NCBI RefSeq assembly: GCF_029633865.1
Contig: NC_079223.1
Location: 34,057,423-34,121,422 of the forward strand
Reading direction: 5' to 3'
From: Lampris incognitus
Taxonomy: Eukaryota; Chordata; Actinopteri; Lampriformes; Lampridae
Length of the DNA stretch: 64,000 nucleotides
In this document: positions 25,101 to 33,050 of the stretch, in pieces
Position numbering within the stretch: the first letter of the stretch is position 1
How the letters are laid out: every line of letters begins with the position of its first letter
Translations under genes and position numbers: made by a program
The notes under the pieces: model-generated
The model's input: only the letters and a program-made list of their open reading frames with translations
What the model was told of the DNA's origin: nothing
Database searches by the model: none

Positions 25101-28100
25101 ACATGTCTTTATGAACAACAAGGCCAGTTTTTGTGTAAAGGCGTTCCAGGCGATGGCCTTTAGCTTTAAGCTGGCGTAGTGCAGGTGTAAACCAAGGGGC
25201 AGAGTGGGTAAAGGAAACAGACCGGGTTTTTAAAGGAGCAAGATCATTTTAAAGACAATAAAGGCCATCGTAATGAGAGACCAGTTTGTCTGGAGTGGAT
25301 AAATTGTCTTTGCTGGGGAGGTTATCAATTCCACTAGTAAGAGCAGATAAATCAATATTTTTATGTTACGGAACGAGGTGGAATATGACAAATTTGTTTT
25401 GGATACTGTTAAGTTAACATGGCAAGACACTTAATTTTTTTTCATTCATTCATTTGTCATCAGCCGCTTCTCCGGGGTCAGGTCGCGGTGGCATCAAGCT
25501 AAGTAGGGCACTCCAGACATCCCTCTCCCCAGCAACGCCCTCCAGCACCTCCTGGGGGATCCCAAGGTGTTCTCAGGCCAGACTGGACATGTAGTCCCTC
25601 CAGCGAGTTCTGGGTCTACCCCGGGGTCTCCTCTCAGTTGGCGGTGCCTGGTAAACCTCCAAAGGAAGGTGTCCAGGAGGCATCCTAATCAAATGCCTGA
25701 AACACTTCAACTGGCTCCTTTCGACATGAAGGAGCAGCGGCTCTTCCCCAAGCTCCCTCCAGATGTCCGGGCTCCTCACCCTATCTCTTAAGGCTGAGCC
25801 CAGACACCCTATGGAGAAAAATCATTTCAGCCGCTTGTATCCGCGATCTCACCCTTTCAGTCACTACCCAAAGCTCATGACCATAGGTGAAGGTTGGACC
25901 GAAGATTGACTGGTAAATTGAGAGCTTTGCCTTCCGGCTCAGCTCCCTCTTCACCACAACGGTCCGGTACAACATCCGCATTACTGCTGATGCTGCACCA
26001 ATCCGCCTGTCAATCTCCCGCTCCATCCTAGCCTCACTTGGGAGCAAGACCCAGAGATACTTGAACTCCTTCACTTGAGACAACAACTCATCCCCAACCT
26101 GGTGGAAGTAATCACCATTTTCCGGTAGAAAACCATGGCCTCAGACTTGGAAGGGCTGACTCTCACCCCAGCCATTACACACTCAGCTGCAAACCGTCCC
26201 AGTACACGCTGGAGGTCACGTTCTGATGAAGCCAAAAAAACATCATCTGCGAACAGCAGAGATGCAGTTCTGAGGTTTCCAAAATGGACACACTCCTCAC
26301 CGTGGCTGTGCCTTGAGATCCTGTCCATGAATATCACAAAAAACCCAATGAATTTACACCAGCAGATTCACAGCACCTCGCCCGGAAAAGGGAAACTGGG
26401 GCCCCCTCCTGGAGCCAAACCTGGGAAGGGAGCTCGCTGGTAGGCGTCTGGGGGCTGGGGCCCAGTCAGGCCCAGCCTGAAAAAATTATATGGAGCCACC
26501 ACCCCATGGACCCACCACACACGGGGATGAAGCGTTGGGGTAGGGTGCAATGCAGGCAAAGGCGGGGACCGGGGTATGCCAACTTCCGGCATCGCCGATT
26601 GGTCCTTGGGATGTGGAATGTCACCTTTCTGGCAGGGAAGGGGCCTGAGCTGTTGCGGGAGGTGGAGCAGTACCAACTAGATATAGTTGGGCTCACCTCC
26701 ACACATAGCATGGGCTCTGGTACCAAACTCCTGGAGGGGCTGGACTCATTACCTTTCTGGAGCTGGCCAAGGTGACAGGCGCCAGGCAGGTGTGGGGATA
26801 CTCACAAGTTCCCGGTTGAGCGCCGCCATGTTGGAGTTCTCCCCGGGGAACGAGGGTCGCCTCTATACGATTGCAAGTCGCTTGGGGGAAGGTTCTGACT
26901 GTTGTGTGTGCTTATGCACCGAATAGCAGTTTGGAGTAGCCGGCCTTCTTGGAGTCTCTGGGTGGTGTCCTGGATGGGGCTCCGCCTCAGGACTCTATAG
27001 TTCTGCTGGGGGACTTCAACGCTGACATGCGCAATGATGGAGAACCTGAAGGGGCGTGAATTGGGAGGAACAGCCTCCCTGATCTGAACCTGAGCAGTGC
27101 CTTGTTATTGGACTTCTGTGCGAGTCATGGATTGGCCATAACAAACACCATGTACGAAGATAAGGTAGTTCATAAGTGTACTTGGTGCCAGAATACCTTA
27201 GCCCGAAGATCAATGATAGACTTTGTGGTCGTATCATCAGATCTGCGGCCGTATGTTTTGGACCCTCGGGTGAAGAGAGGAGCAGAGCTGTCAACCGATC
27301 ACCACCTGGTGGTGAGTTGGATCAGATGACAGGGAAGGCTGCCGGACAGACCTGGCAAACCCAAACGTGTAGTGAGGGTGAACTGGGAACGTTTGACGGA
27401 GGCCCCTGTCCATGAGGTCCTAAACTCCCACCTCCAGAAGAAGACACTAACTTGTGGTCAGAAATGGGCAAATCAGATGCATTGCAATTAAGAGGAGTTA
27501 CACCAGAGCAGCAAATCAGATCAAGTATGTGTCTTTTGGAGTGCGTAGGAAAATCAACATATTGCTGTAATCCACCATTGTCCAGGCATGACGTAAAATC
27601 CCTTGTGAGAGTATTGTGGACATTGTCCATGTGTATATTAAAATCACCCAGCAATATATTATATATTATATTGTACATTAAAATCACCCATTAAAATCAC
27701 CCAACACTAGGGGACAAAGAACATAAGAAGGTTAGAAAAACAGAAAGTTTGTTTAAGAAATCGTTGTTGGGCTTCGGTGGTTGATAAACAGTGGCTAGTA
27801 TGGTAGAATTTGGCCCATTGATATGTAGGGCAGTGGACTCGGATGAAATATGCACAGGCACAGTTATGGAAGACACTTTCCACTTTTCACTATAAAGTAG
27901 CGCAACACCACCACCCCCTGTCAGTGTCATGGGATTTGCAGGTGTACACAAACCCAGGAGAAATAGTTTGATTAAACTGAAAAGTCATTGGGTTGTTGCC
28001 ACGTCTCAGTCAAGCATAGGGAATCAAACTTACGATCATTCAGTAGATCATGAAGTAGGAGTCCCTTGTTGGTTAGTGAACGAATGTTGAATAACCCAAT

Positions 28101-31100
28101 GGTGAGATTTTTTTTTTCCGGTTTTGATGCTAGCCGACCTGGCTAGGTTAGCTAGTGCACTGTGGTCAACAGTCCGTCGGTACTTTCTTGAGGGACCAGG
28201 AATGGAAGACCAGAAGGAACGTATTGGTTTTGTGTTATCGAAATTGAAGCTCCGGTGGGATCCACGGTGAATGTATTTCCGATGAAAATGACCAACGATA
28301 ATCTCGGTGAAGTTGCAGTGCTGATGGTGGCTCAGAGAGGTGGGGTCATAGTTGAAAAAGTTCCGCTGACGTGTATTGAAGTAACGGTGTTACTGGATGG
28401 AGTATCAAAGATAAAGTAATCCAGGTGACAATAATCCATATAAACAGTCCATTGATCCACATTATTGCCGGTGTTGTACCAAACGTAGGCTCCAGAGTAG
28501 AACAACAGTATGGGGGAGGCGAGGAATCCAGTAGCCAGGTATAAAACTACTGAGGCCAAAAACACCGGATTGTCAGATAAAAACAAAATAAAAACAAGTA
28601 AACGTTTCTGAAATTGTCAGCAGAATGAGCTACTGTTCATTTGGCTAAAGGAACAATAGAAGTCAACGACAGAGCAAAAATCAACAGATCCAGCGGGCAG
28701 CAGCGACTAGTTTCGCCAGCGTTCACCCGACCGGAAGTCAATTCTTCCTTTCTTGTTAAAGTGTTTAGCAAGGCTTGAAAATGAAAACAAAATAATTATG
28801 AAAAATATGTAACATTTTCAAGTATGATGTAAAAATACACTCACTGGCCACTTTATTAGGTACACCTTGCTAGTACCGGGTTGGACCCCCTTTTGCCTTC
28901 AGAACTGCCTTAATCCTTCGTGGCATAGATTCAATAAGGTACTGGAAACATTCTTCAGGGAGTTTGGTCCATATTGACATGACAGCATCACGCAGTTGCT
29001 GCAGATTTGTCGGCTGCACATCCATGATGCGAATCTCCCGGTCCACCACATCCCAAAGGTGCTCTATTGGATTGAGATCTGGTGACTGTGGAGACCATTT
29101 GAGTACAGTGAACTCATTGTCATGTTCAAGAAACCAGTCTGAGATGATTCGAGCTTTATGACATGGCGCGTTATCCTGCTGGAAGTAGCCATCAGAAGAT
29201 GGGAACACTGTGGTCATAAAGGGATGGACATGGTCAGCAACAATACTCAGGTAGGCTGTGGTGTTGACACGATGCTCAATTGGTACTAAGGGGCCCAAAG
29301 TGTGCCAAGAAAATATCCCCCACACCATTACACCACCACCACCAGCCTGAACCGTTGATACAAGGCAGGATGGCTCCATGCTTTCATGTTGTTGACACCA
29401 AATTCTGACCCTACCATCCGAATGTCGCAGCAGAAATCGAGACTCATCAGACCAGGCAACGTTTTTCCAATCTTCTATTGTCCAATTTTGGTGAGCCTGT
29501 GCGAATTGTAGCCTCAGTTTCCTGTTCTTAGCTGACAGGAGTGGCACCCGGTGTGGTCTTCTGCTGCTGTAGCCCATCTGCCTCAAGGTTCGACGTGTTG
29601 TGCGTTCAGAGATGCTCTTCTGCATACCTCGGTTGTAATGAGTGGTTATTTGAGTTACTGGTGCCTTTCTGTCAGCTCGAACCAGTCTGGCCATTCTCCT
29701 CTGACCTCTGGCATCAACAAGGCATTTTCGCCCACAGAACTGCCGCTCACTGGATATTTTCTCTTTTTCGGACCATTCTCTGTAAACGCTAGAGATAGTT
29801 GTGCGTGAAAATCCCAGTAGATCAGCAGTTTCTGAAATACTCAGACCAGCCCGTCTGGCACCAACAACCATGCCACGTTCAAAGTCACTTAAATCACCTT
29901 TCTACCCCATTCTGATGCTCGGTTTGAACTGCAGCAGATCGTCTTGACCATGTCTACATGCCTAAATGCATTGAGTTGCTGCCATGTGATTGGCTGATTA
30001 GAAATTTGCATTAACGAGCAGTTGGACAGGTGTGCCTAATAAAGTGGCCGGTGAGTGTAAACAACTCTGTGTTCAGCCCCCTCCGAGTCCCCTCAGACAG
30101 ATCATGTCATTTTTCCATCTACCATGAGCTGCTTCCAGCTCTTTAGTGAAATATTCCCTAGTAAGCCTCTTGCCTACTTAGCACATAAGGCGTTTTTACA
30201 CAGAAATCCCGCAGTACTGCCATAATGAAGACCCGTCTTTACACCGGCTTTGTTTTTTTTTTTACACTGAACCAAACAAAGGCGGCATAAAGACGCTCCA
30301 GTGTGTGATTTTACATAGCATGCTGGCGTTCCGGAAGCAGAGGCAGATTAATGGCACAACGTTCCCGCCTGGAAAAGGCTGTGTAAAAAGCTTCATAGAA
30401 TAAGGTTGTATGTCCACTGTAGAGCTCTTTTAAAGAAACATCACCAGTGCTAGAGATGAACACTTGGATCGTGCTCTGTCAAAAGCATGTAGTGAGTGCT
30501 GGGAAGAGATTATTATTAGTTGTTGCCACACAATGAGATGACATTTTTGATTCATTTTCAATAATTTCCTTTGCTTCTCTTCTCTGCTTTCTCAAAGTAG
30601 TCAAGTATTTATGAAGCACATTTAAAAACAACTAACATTGCCTCTAGTGCTGTTAGTGGATCTAGCTTTCGTTTCCTCTCTGGTCCTGTCCTTCTTTCAC
30701 CCTTATTGGTTGGTGGAACAAGAAGTGACACTGATGAGCTGTGCATTTCAGAAAAAGTTGAAATTGTTATATCATTAGAAAGAGGTGAAGTGCTTGCAGC
30801 TCTAGGCTCTGAAAAGATGTCAGGCCCCTGCATTGGGTCAAGAATGCTCAAAGCATGACCTTTTCCATAGGAAACAATTCAAAAATACAGCGAGCGCTAT
30901 TTTACCGGTGTCCAGTGGACATATAGCCTACGTCTGCTGAATGCAAATTCACCAAGCCCTTATTTGCTTAGACTCAGTGACAGTGGTACTTTGCATCTAT
31001 GAAACTGAATTCTTGTTCTACCAGGGTTTTAGGGCACATTGGATGTCATTCTTTCCTGTATAGATTAGTGTTTCTGCATGTCGAATTATTATTCCTTGTT

Positions 31101-31904
31101 GTGTTTTCTCTTACCAATCTGTCATAATGCTGTTGTCTGCATGTTCTACTTTGGTCACATCTTTTTTTTTTCCTTTTTTTTTTTGGATCTTAACCCCCTT
31201 TTTCACCCCAATTGTACTGGGCCAATTACCCTATTTTCCAAGACATCCCGGTCGCTGCTCCACCCCTCCACCCATCCGGGGAGGGCTGCAGACTACCGCA
31301 TGTCTCCTCCGATACATGTGGAGCCGCCAGCCGCTTCTTTTCACCTGACAATGAGGAGTTTCGCCAGGGGGATGTAACACGTGGGAAGATCAAGCTATTC
31401 CCCCCAGTTCCCCCCCTCCCCTAACAGGCGCCCCGACCAACCAGAGGAGGCGCCAGTGCAGTGACCAGGACACATACCCCCATCCGGCTTCCCACCCGCA
31501 GACACGGCCAGTTGTGTCTGTAGGGACGCCTGACCAAGCCGGCGGTAACACGGGGATTCGAACCGGTGAGCCCCGTGTTGGTAGGCAACAGAATAGATCG
31601 CTACGCTGCCCGGACGCTGGTCACATCTTTTTTACCTATCATATCTCTTGTTGTCCCCTCCCCCCGCGCGCGCGCCTCACTTTTCACCCATTCTGGTGTC
31701 ACTTTGCCACATTTGCCACAGGAGGAGCTGAGGACAGGGGAGAAGGCGGTAGTTCGCTTCAGGTTCATCAAACACCCAGAATACCTAAAGGTGGGAGCCA
31801 AGCTGCTCTTCAGAGAGGGTGCGACCAAGGGCATTGGCCATGTCACCAAGCTACAGCCAGTCTCTCAGTACCGCCCATCCCACAGTGAGGACGAGGTAGC
31901 CTAG
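1892..31904 (+). CDS. GTPBP2: GTP-binding protein 2 (translational GTPase), 12 coding exons
   Basis: GTPBP2 is an EF-Tu-like GTPase that acts with Pelota in rescue of stalled ribosomes. Coding exons: 1892-2089, 3255-3281, 3982-4166, 4447-4555, 4663-4860, 5025-5199, 21268-21487, 21691-21826, 21964-22022, 22243-22414, 22521-22685, 31722-31904. All junctions are GT-AG with compatible phases. The sum is 1827 nt, giving 608 residues (human about 602). The start MDSRVSELF matches the vertebrate N-terminus. Visible motifs are G1 GNVDSGKST (183-191), G3 DLAGH (264-268), G4 SKVD (320-323; Ser replaces the usual Asn, as in the family) and G5 SSVSGES (379-385). Beta-barrel domains II/III follow. Exon 2 is a 27-nt microexon. 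Intron 6 (16.1 kb) and intron 11 (9.0 kb) are swollen by transposons. No frameshift or stop is seen, so the gene looks functional. Confidence 0.97.
2090..4662 (+). other. GTPBP2 introns 1-4, no recognised element
   Basis: Intron 1 (2090-3254), intron 2 (3282-3981), intron 3 (4167-4446) and intron 4 (4556-4662) carry ordinary AT-rich intronic sequence. A TC-rich tract precedes the exon 2 acceptor. I see no transposon or RNA gene here. Confidence 0.7.
5200..6467 (+). other. Start of GTPBP2 intron 6, no recognised element
   Basis: From the exon 6 donor (gtaaga at 5200) to the tRNA gene, no coding, repeat or RNA signal stands out on either strand. Confidence 0.6.
6468..6550 (-). tRNA. tRNA-Leu (anticodon CAG)
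   Basis: The minus strand folds as a class II tRNA. The acceptor arm pairs GTCAGGA with TTCTGAC (one G-U pair). The A box is TGGCCGAGCGG, the anticodon loop contains TTCAGGT with CAG at 6514-6516, there is a long variable arm, and the B box is GGTTCGAATCC. The discriminator base is A (6468). There is no intron. A TTTT pol III terminator follows at about 6459-6462 (read on minus). It is nearly identical to the vertebrate tRNA-Leu-CAG consensus, so it looks functional. It lies antisense inside GTPBP2 intron 6. Confidence 0.96.
6551..7211. other. Intron 6 interval, nothing recognised
   Basis: AT-rich sequence between the tRNA gene and the second 18S-bearing repeat. No gene or classified repeat is seen. 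The left boundary of the repeat could lie slightly inside this interval. Confidence 0.5.
7212..8035. repeat. Dispersed repeat, copy B, carrying an 18S rRNA fragment
   Basis: Second copy of the repeat at 1-841, in the same orientation and about 7.2 kb away, inside GTPBP2 intron 6. The internal order is identical: unique left part, reverse-strand 18S fragment (7595-7757), TA/AC microsatellite (about 7797-7838), then a right part ending cagactagac-like. The two copies form direct repeats bracketing the GTPBP2 promoter, exons 1-6 and the tRNA gene. Confidence 0.85.
7595..7757 (-). pseudogene. 18S rRNA-derived fragment, second copy
   Basis: Same 18S-like blocks and same internal deletion as at 371-534, with independent point changes (for example CATGATGACCATGG in place of CATGGTGACCACGG). 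Not a functional rRNA. The shared deletion argues for one capture event followed by duplication. Confidence 0.85.
8405..9982 (-). mobile_element. Tc1/mariner transposon with degenerate transposase
   Basis: The ends are inverted repeats: tacagtggggaaaataattt at 8405 and its reverse complement ending ttccccactgta at 9982, including TA target duplications. Inverted similarity extends well over 100 bases inward (gtttgcccac, cagtctataattttaa, gtgagagaca). Length 1578 bp fits Tc1. It is inserted in the L1 remnant, whose protein blocks resume on each side. Confidence 0.93.
8615..9625 (-). pseudogene. Tc1-family transposase, frameshifted
   Basis: Reading starts at 9625 with [16 protein letters not shown] and an N-terminal helix-turn-helix pair (KRIGKHL; TKQTVTH). 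The frame breaks near 9293. The DDE core appears in pieces: [10 protein letters not shown] (first Asp), then from 9001 down RDNDPKHT (second Asp) and [11 protein letters not shown] (Glu in DD34E spacing), ending GFSTKY. At least one frameshift and premature stops separate the two halves, so no full transposase of about 340 residues can be made. Confidence 0.9.
10555..11842 (-). mobile_element. Small non-autonomous LTR retroelement
   Basis: Two direct repeats, 10555-10880 and 11372-11842, both begin TGTG-GGAAGCC-like and end ggttgcgttctcaccca. They flank only about 490 bases. On the minus strand the 5' LTR is followed by TTTGGTGGCAGCAGTGGAAT, a primer-binding-like start, and the 3' LTR is preceded by a purine-rich tract (AAGAGGGGAGG). 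The internal part has short frames rich in Glu/Gln/Arg but no protease, RT or integrase. The target duplication is not clear. It interrupts the L1 remnant. Confidence 0.7.
11475..11665. repeat. Tandem repeat expanding one LTR
   Basis: A unit of roughly 40-46 bases containing aactcaactc-caattgagcttt-aa-taacaaa is repeated about four to five times in the right LTR but is nearly single copy in the left LTR. This explains why the right LTR is about 145 bases longer. Confidence 0.75.
12405..12839 (-). pseudogene. L1 reverse transcriptase fragment
   Basis: A 144-residue open stretch holds the conserved L1 RT blocks [13 protein letters not shown] (first catalytic Asp region), [15 protein letters not shown] GLPISPLF and LYADDTIVF (YADD catalytic box). 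It continues in other frames at 12169-12369 and 11702-12224, so the coding region is broken. Intact L1 ORF2 proteins exceed 1200 residues. Confidence 0.8.
12881..13516. other. Interval between L1 remnant and Gypsy element
   Basis: The first part may still be degraded L1. The remainder shows no open frame or repeat structure I can classify. Confidence 0.4.
13517..13748 (-). repeat. Gypsy 3' LTR (element in GTPBP2 intron 6)
   Basis: 232-bp terminal repeat. Its partner is 17694-17925. Shared blocks include tcatttattcttccatacaa, aacatggcgctgctcca and gattatggtgaattgtgccc. Confidence 0.92.
13852..15154 (-). pseudogene. Gypsy integrase, broken
   Basis: From 15154 downward the zinc-binding HHCC region is visible ([18 protein letters not shown]), followed by the start of the DDE core ([13 protein letters not shown]), after which the frame is lost at STKR. 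Another frame at 13852-14388 carries the C-terminal part ([29 protein letters not shown]). The middle of the core can only be followed across frame changes, so the enzyme is inactive. Confidence 0.85.
15443..17146 (-). pseudogene. Gypsy protease - reverse transcriptase - RNase H, broken
   Basis: The protease is near 16870-16910 and reads FLCNTGMQ where the family has a D-T/S-G triad, so the catalytic Asp appears to be Asn. RT blocks follow: the N-terminal thumb/finger start ([15 protein letters not shown]), [20 protein letters not shown] (YLDD) and the thumb (15764-16162). RNase H begins in a further frame at 15443-15727 ([10 protein letters not shown]). At least two frame changes and stops occur. 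The same domain order and wording occur in the related copy at 60186-63053. Confidence 0.88.
17255..17677 (-). pseudogene. Gypsy gag fragment
   Basis: A 140-residue frame contains the capsid-like blocks [28 protein letters not shown] and [21 protein letters not shown]. These correspond closely to gag of the copy at 62587-63002 (FWEMAAAAWFAHIEAQFA, YYYTVAAL, LFSLQGLGDGK). It starts just inside the 5' LTR and primer-binding region and ends early. Confidence 0.8.
17694..17925 (-). repeat. Gypsy 5' LTR (element in GTPBP2 intron 6)
   Basis: 232-bp partner of 13517-13748. On the minus strand it is upstream of gag and so acts as the 5' LTR. Confidence 0.92.
18318..18429. repeat. Three-unit tandem repeat (about 37 bp)
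   Basis: Three successive units share gaaatctc followed by ttaggaacagaaaatagac. They differ at a few positions. A simple local tandem duplication. Confidence 0.9.
18661..18905 (+). repeat. SINE-like fragment
   Basis: The right end (gattggccactaaattgggagaaaa) resembles the common 3' region of teleost tRNA-derived SINEs. The copy at 57807-58234 ends comparably (aattggccggatacaactgg). The left part is a CpG-rich body without a clear tRNA head, so this is probably truncated or from a different subfamily. Confidence 0.45.
22081..22158. repeat. (TG)n microsatellite in GTPBP2 intron 9
   Basis: About 78 bases of pure TG repeat, roughly 58 bases after the exon 9 donor in a 220-base intron. Length polymorphism here would change the size of this short intron. 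Confidence 0.97.
22742..23022. repeat. Dispersed teleost repeat in intron 11
   Basis: The block around 22935-23015 (agcccacgcagacacagga, gaacatgcagactccacaca, cttcttgctgtgaggcaac) is a sequence I recognise as widespread in fish genomes. The class is unknown and there is no coding capacity. Confidence 0.5.
23534..24208 (-). pseudogene. L2 reverse transcriptase C-terminal part
   Basis: A 224-residue frame covers the L2 RT from GIPQGSLC through [12 protein letters not shown] (catalytic YADD changed to YADV) to the thumb and connection region ([50 protein letters not shown]). Upstream RT lies in other frames at 24293-24568 and 24561-24872. The Asp-to-Val change alone would abolish catalysis. Confidence 0.85.
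25434..27440 (-). mobile_element. LINE insertion with inverted 5' half, nested in L2
   Basis: The 3' half (25449-26345) reads on minus as [59 protein letters not shown]. It ends in an ATGAATGAATGA/poly-A tail. The 5' half (about 26350-27330) is on plus and encodes the endonuclease ([60 protein letters not shown]). The block is flanked by near-identical 10-base copies, aagacactta at 25424-25433 and aagacactaa at 27441-27450, and the L2 protein resumes across the junction. Inversion of the 5' half inside one duplication is the signature of twin priming. Same family as 58323-59652. Confidence 0.88.
28838..30057 (-). mobile_element. Tc1/mariner-like transposon, nearly intact
   Basis: Terminal inverted repeats of about 30 bases, cactcactggccactttatt at the left and its near-perfect complement at the right (aataaagtggccggtgagtg), are bounded by TA on both sides (28836-28837, 30058-30059). 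Total length is 1220 bp, almost all transposase. It lies in GTPBP2 intron 11, antisense to the gene. Confidence 0.95.
28870..29910 (-). pseudogene. Tc1-like DD34E transposase with stop at codon 3
   Basis: The open frame from 29871 to 28870 encodes 333 residues. The N-terminal helix-turn-helix is at about residues 8-32 ([20 protein letters not shown]). The catalytic core has WSDESRF (first Asp), [10 protein letters not shown] (second Asp) and [12 protein letters not shown] (Glu), and the protein ends GGPTRY. An in-frame upstream ATG at 29908-29910 gives a family-like start, but its third codon is TAG (29902-29904). Translation from the internal Met at 29871 would lose about 13 residues. The protein is otherwise full length and could retain activity from the internal start; this is uncertain. 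Confidence 0.88.
30060..31151. other. Intron 11 interval, possible DNA-transposon remnant
   Basis: No intact gene. A minus frame at 30609-30851 has a Ser/Pro-rich part and a basic [14 protein letters not shown] segment. This faintly recalls the C-terminus of MADF-type proteins of fish Harbinger elements, but no MADF or transposase domain is visible. Treated as unclassified. Confidence 0.3.
31168..31617 (-). mobile_element. tRNA-derived SINE, copy A
   Basis: On minus the element starts gcgtccgggcagcgtagcga, has an A-box-like region, and a B box GGTTCGAATCC inside cacgggg-ctc-ccggttcgaatccccg. It runs into a CpG-rich body and ends in an A-rich tail. It is flanked by identical 16-base target duplications, tggtcacatctttttt, at 31152-31167 and 31618-31633. 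It sits 88 bases upstream of the GTPBP2 exon 12 acceptor, in antisense orientation. Copies B and C are at 41777-42210 and 57807-58234. Confidence 0.92.
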
Positions 31905-31953
31905 AAGGCCATCTCGCCCATCCCACAGTGAGGACGAGGTAGCCTAGAAGGCC
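31872..31953 (+). repeat. 39-bp direct duplication across the GTPBP2 stop codon
   Basis: The 39 bases at 31872-31910, encoding the last residues PSHSEDEVA, the TAG stop and nine bases beyond, are repeated identically at 31915-31953 after a 4-base gap. Because the first stop is kept, the second copy is 3' UTR. Confidence 0.97.
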
Positions 31954-32158
31954 AAAAAGAACACAGGGTCCAGGAGAACTTCTGACCTACACTCTACCCA
32001 CCAAAACTGGGTTCTCTCAGAAGTCTTTCCTCTCATCAACAACAGCCTCATAGCTGCCACCTGCAAAGACCACTCTTCCATAACCTCTGCACAGGAAAAG
32101 ATTTCTCTCTTTCACAGCCTCTGTTTTGCTTTTGTAGCTCGCTTGCTTATCAATTGTT

Positions 32159-32795
32159 TTAACTAGAACGACCAAGACGGTCATTATGACCGTTTTGGAT
32201 TTTCAAATTTTAACAAAAAAAAAAAAGATACAGACCTGCCGCTCCCTGGATATTCCTAAAATTGCATATATTTGCATTTAAAATTAGTTTTAGATCAGTT
32301 GCATTAAAACATTTTTTTTAAAAAGTTATAAGATCTACCTAAAACGACTATGAGCGGACAAAATGGCCATTCGTAATTTGCACGTGATCCTGCACGTCAT
32401 GTCACTATTTATGACGTGTTTTGATCACATCATTTCCTTCGCGAAGTTCATTGCTCTGTCCTAAACAAAAACTAGTGTTCTCCAGTAGAGTAATAGTCTA
32501 AATTTGACTTTTGATTATTGCCAACATGTCTGGTTGCAGACACCGTTACAGACGCACCATGACTACCACCAACACGTGGCAGTATTTACAGGCGTTGGAC
32601 AGCGGCCAATTTAAATTGTTTGAAAAATAGTATTAAAAGTTGTTAAAATTTTAATTTTGGTGTCAGTTTCTTAATAGACATACTAACATATGCAATGCAT
32701 TAATATCTCAATTGAGTATTTATCCTGACAGAATATAACGTTTAAAAACCGTGGCGGTCAAAATGACCGCCCTCAGTCATTCTAGTAGTTCTTAA
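32159..32795. mobile_element. piggyBac-like MITE flanked by TTAA
   Basis: The element is bounded by TTAA at 32159-32162 and 32792-32795. Its ends are inverted: left ctagaacgaccaaga-cggtcattatgaccg, right reverse complement ctagaatgactgaggg-cggtcattttgaccg. TTAA target duplication is the hallmark of piggyBac elements. It is 637 bp with only a 35-codon frame at 32526, so it is non-autonomous. On the right side the inverted block begins six bases inside the TTAA, so the exact terminus is uncertain. Confidence 0.7.
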
Positions 32796-32937
32796 GTTCC
32801 AGTCGTTGTTTGGGACTGTTTCTATATTTATTTTCAGTTCTTTTTTTTTACATTTCATGTTTTATAGGCCTCATTGTGTTTGTTAGATTAGCGATATGTG
32901 TTTTCCGTCTTGTTTTTCAATTTTGCCATTCAAGTTC

Positions 32938-33050
32938 GACCATATCGCAATTGGGTATTTATCGTGACAGAATATAGAGTTTAAAAACCGGCGGTCACTT
33001 TGACCACCCATGGTCGTTTTAGGTAGGAGTGAAATCCTGGTCGTTCTTAA
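32938..33050. mobile_element. Solo right end of the same MITE family
   Basis: The block from catatcgcaattgggtattt through gtttaaaaacc and cggtcactttgacc to TTAA at 33047-33050 parallels the right end of the upstream MITE (32690-32795). It represents a second, truncated copy or an internal duplication of the first. Confidence 0.65.

Larger units (their letters stand above)
23023..28745 (-). mobile_element. L2-clade LINE, split by another LINE
   Basis: On the minus strand, from about 28745, a 5' region is followed by apurinic endonuclease pieces ([13 protein letters not shown] at 27697-27951; [10 protein letters not shown] and LDLICCSGV at 27322-27687). RT pieces follow ([28 protein letters not shown] at 24293-24568; GIPQGS and [10 protein letters not shown] at 23534-24208). 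The L2-type 3' end comes last ([15 protein letters not shown] at 23056-23382) with a TTA-rich tail. The block 25434-27440 is a later insertion. Without it the element is about 3.7 kb. YADD reads YADV and frames are broken, so it is inactive. Confidence 0.88.

Noticed and set aside
30609..30851. Possible MADF-type protein C-terminus on minus
   Set aside because: Only a short basic/Ser-rich segment; no domain or neighbouring transposase.
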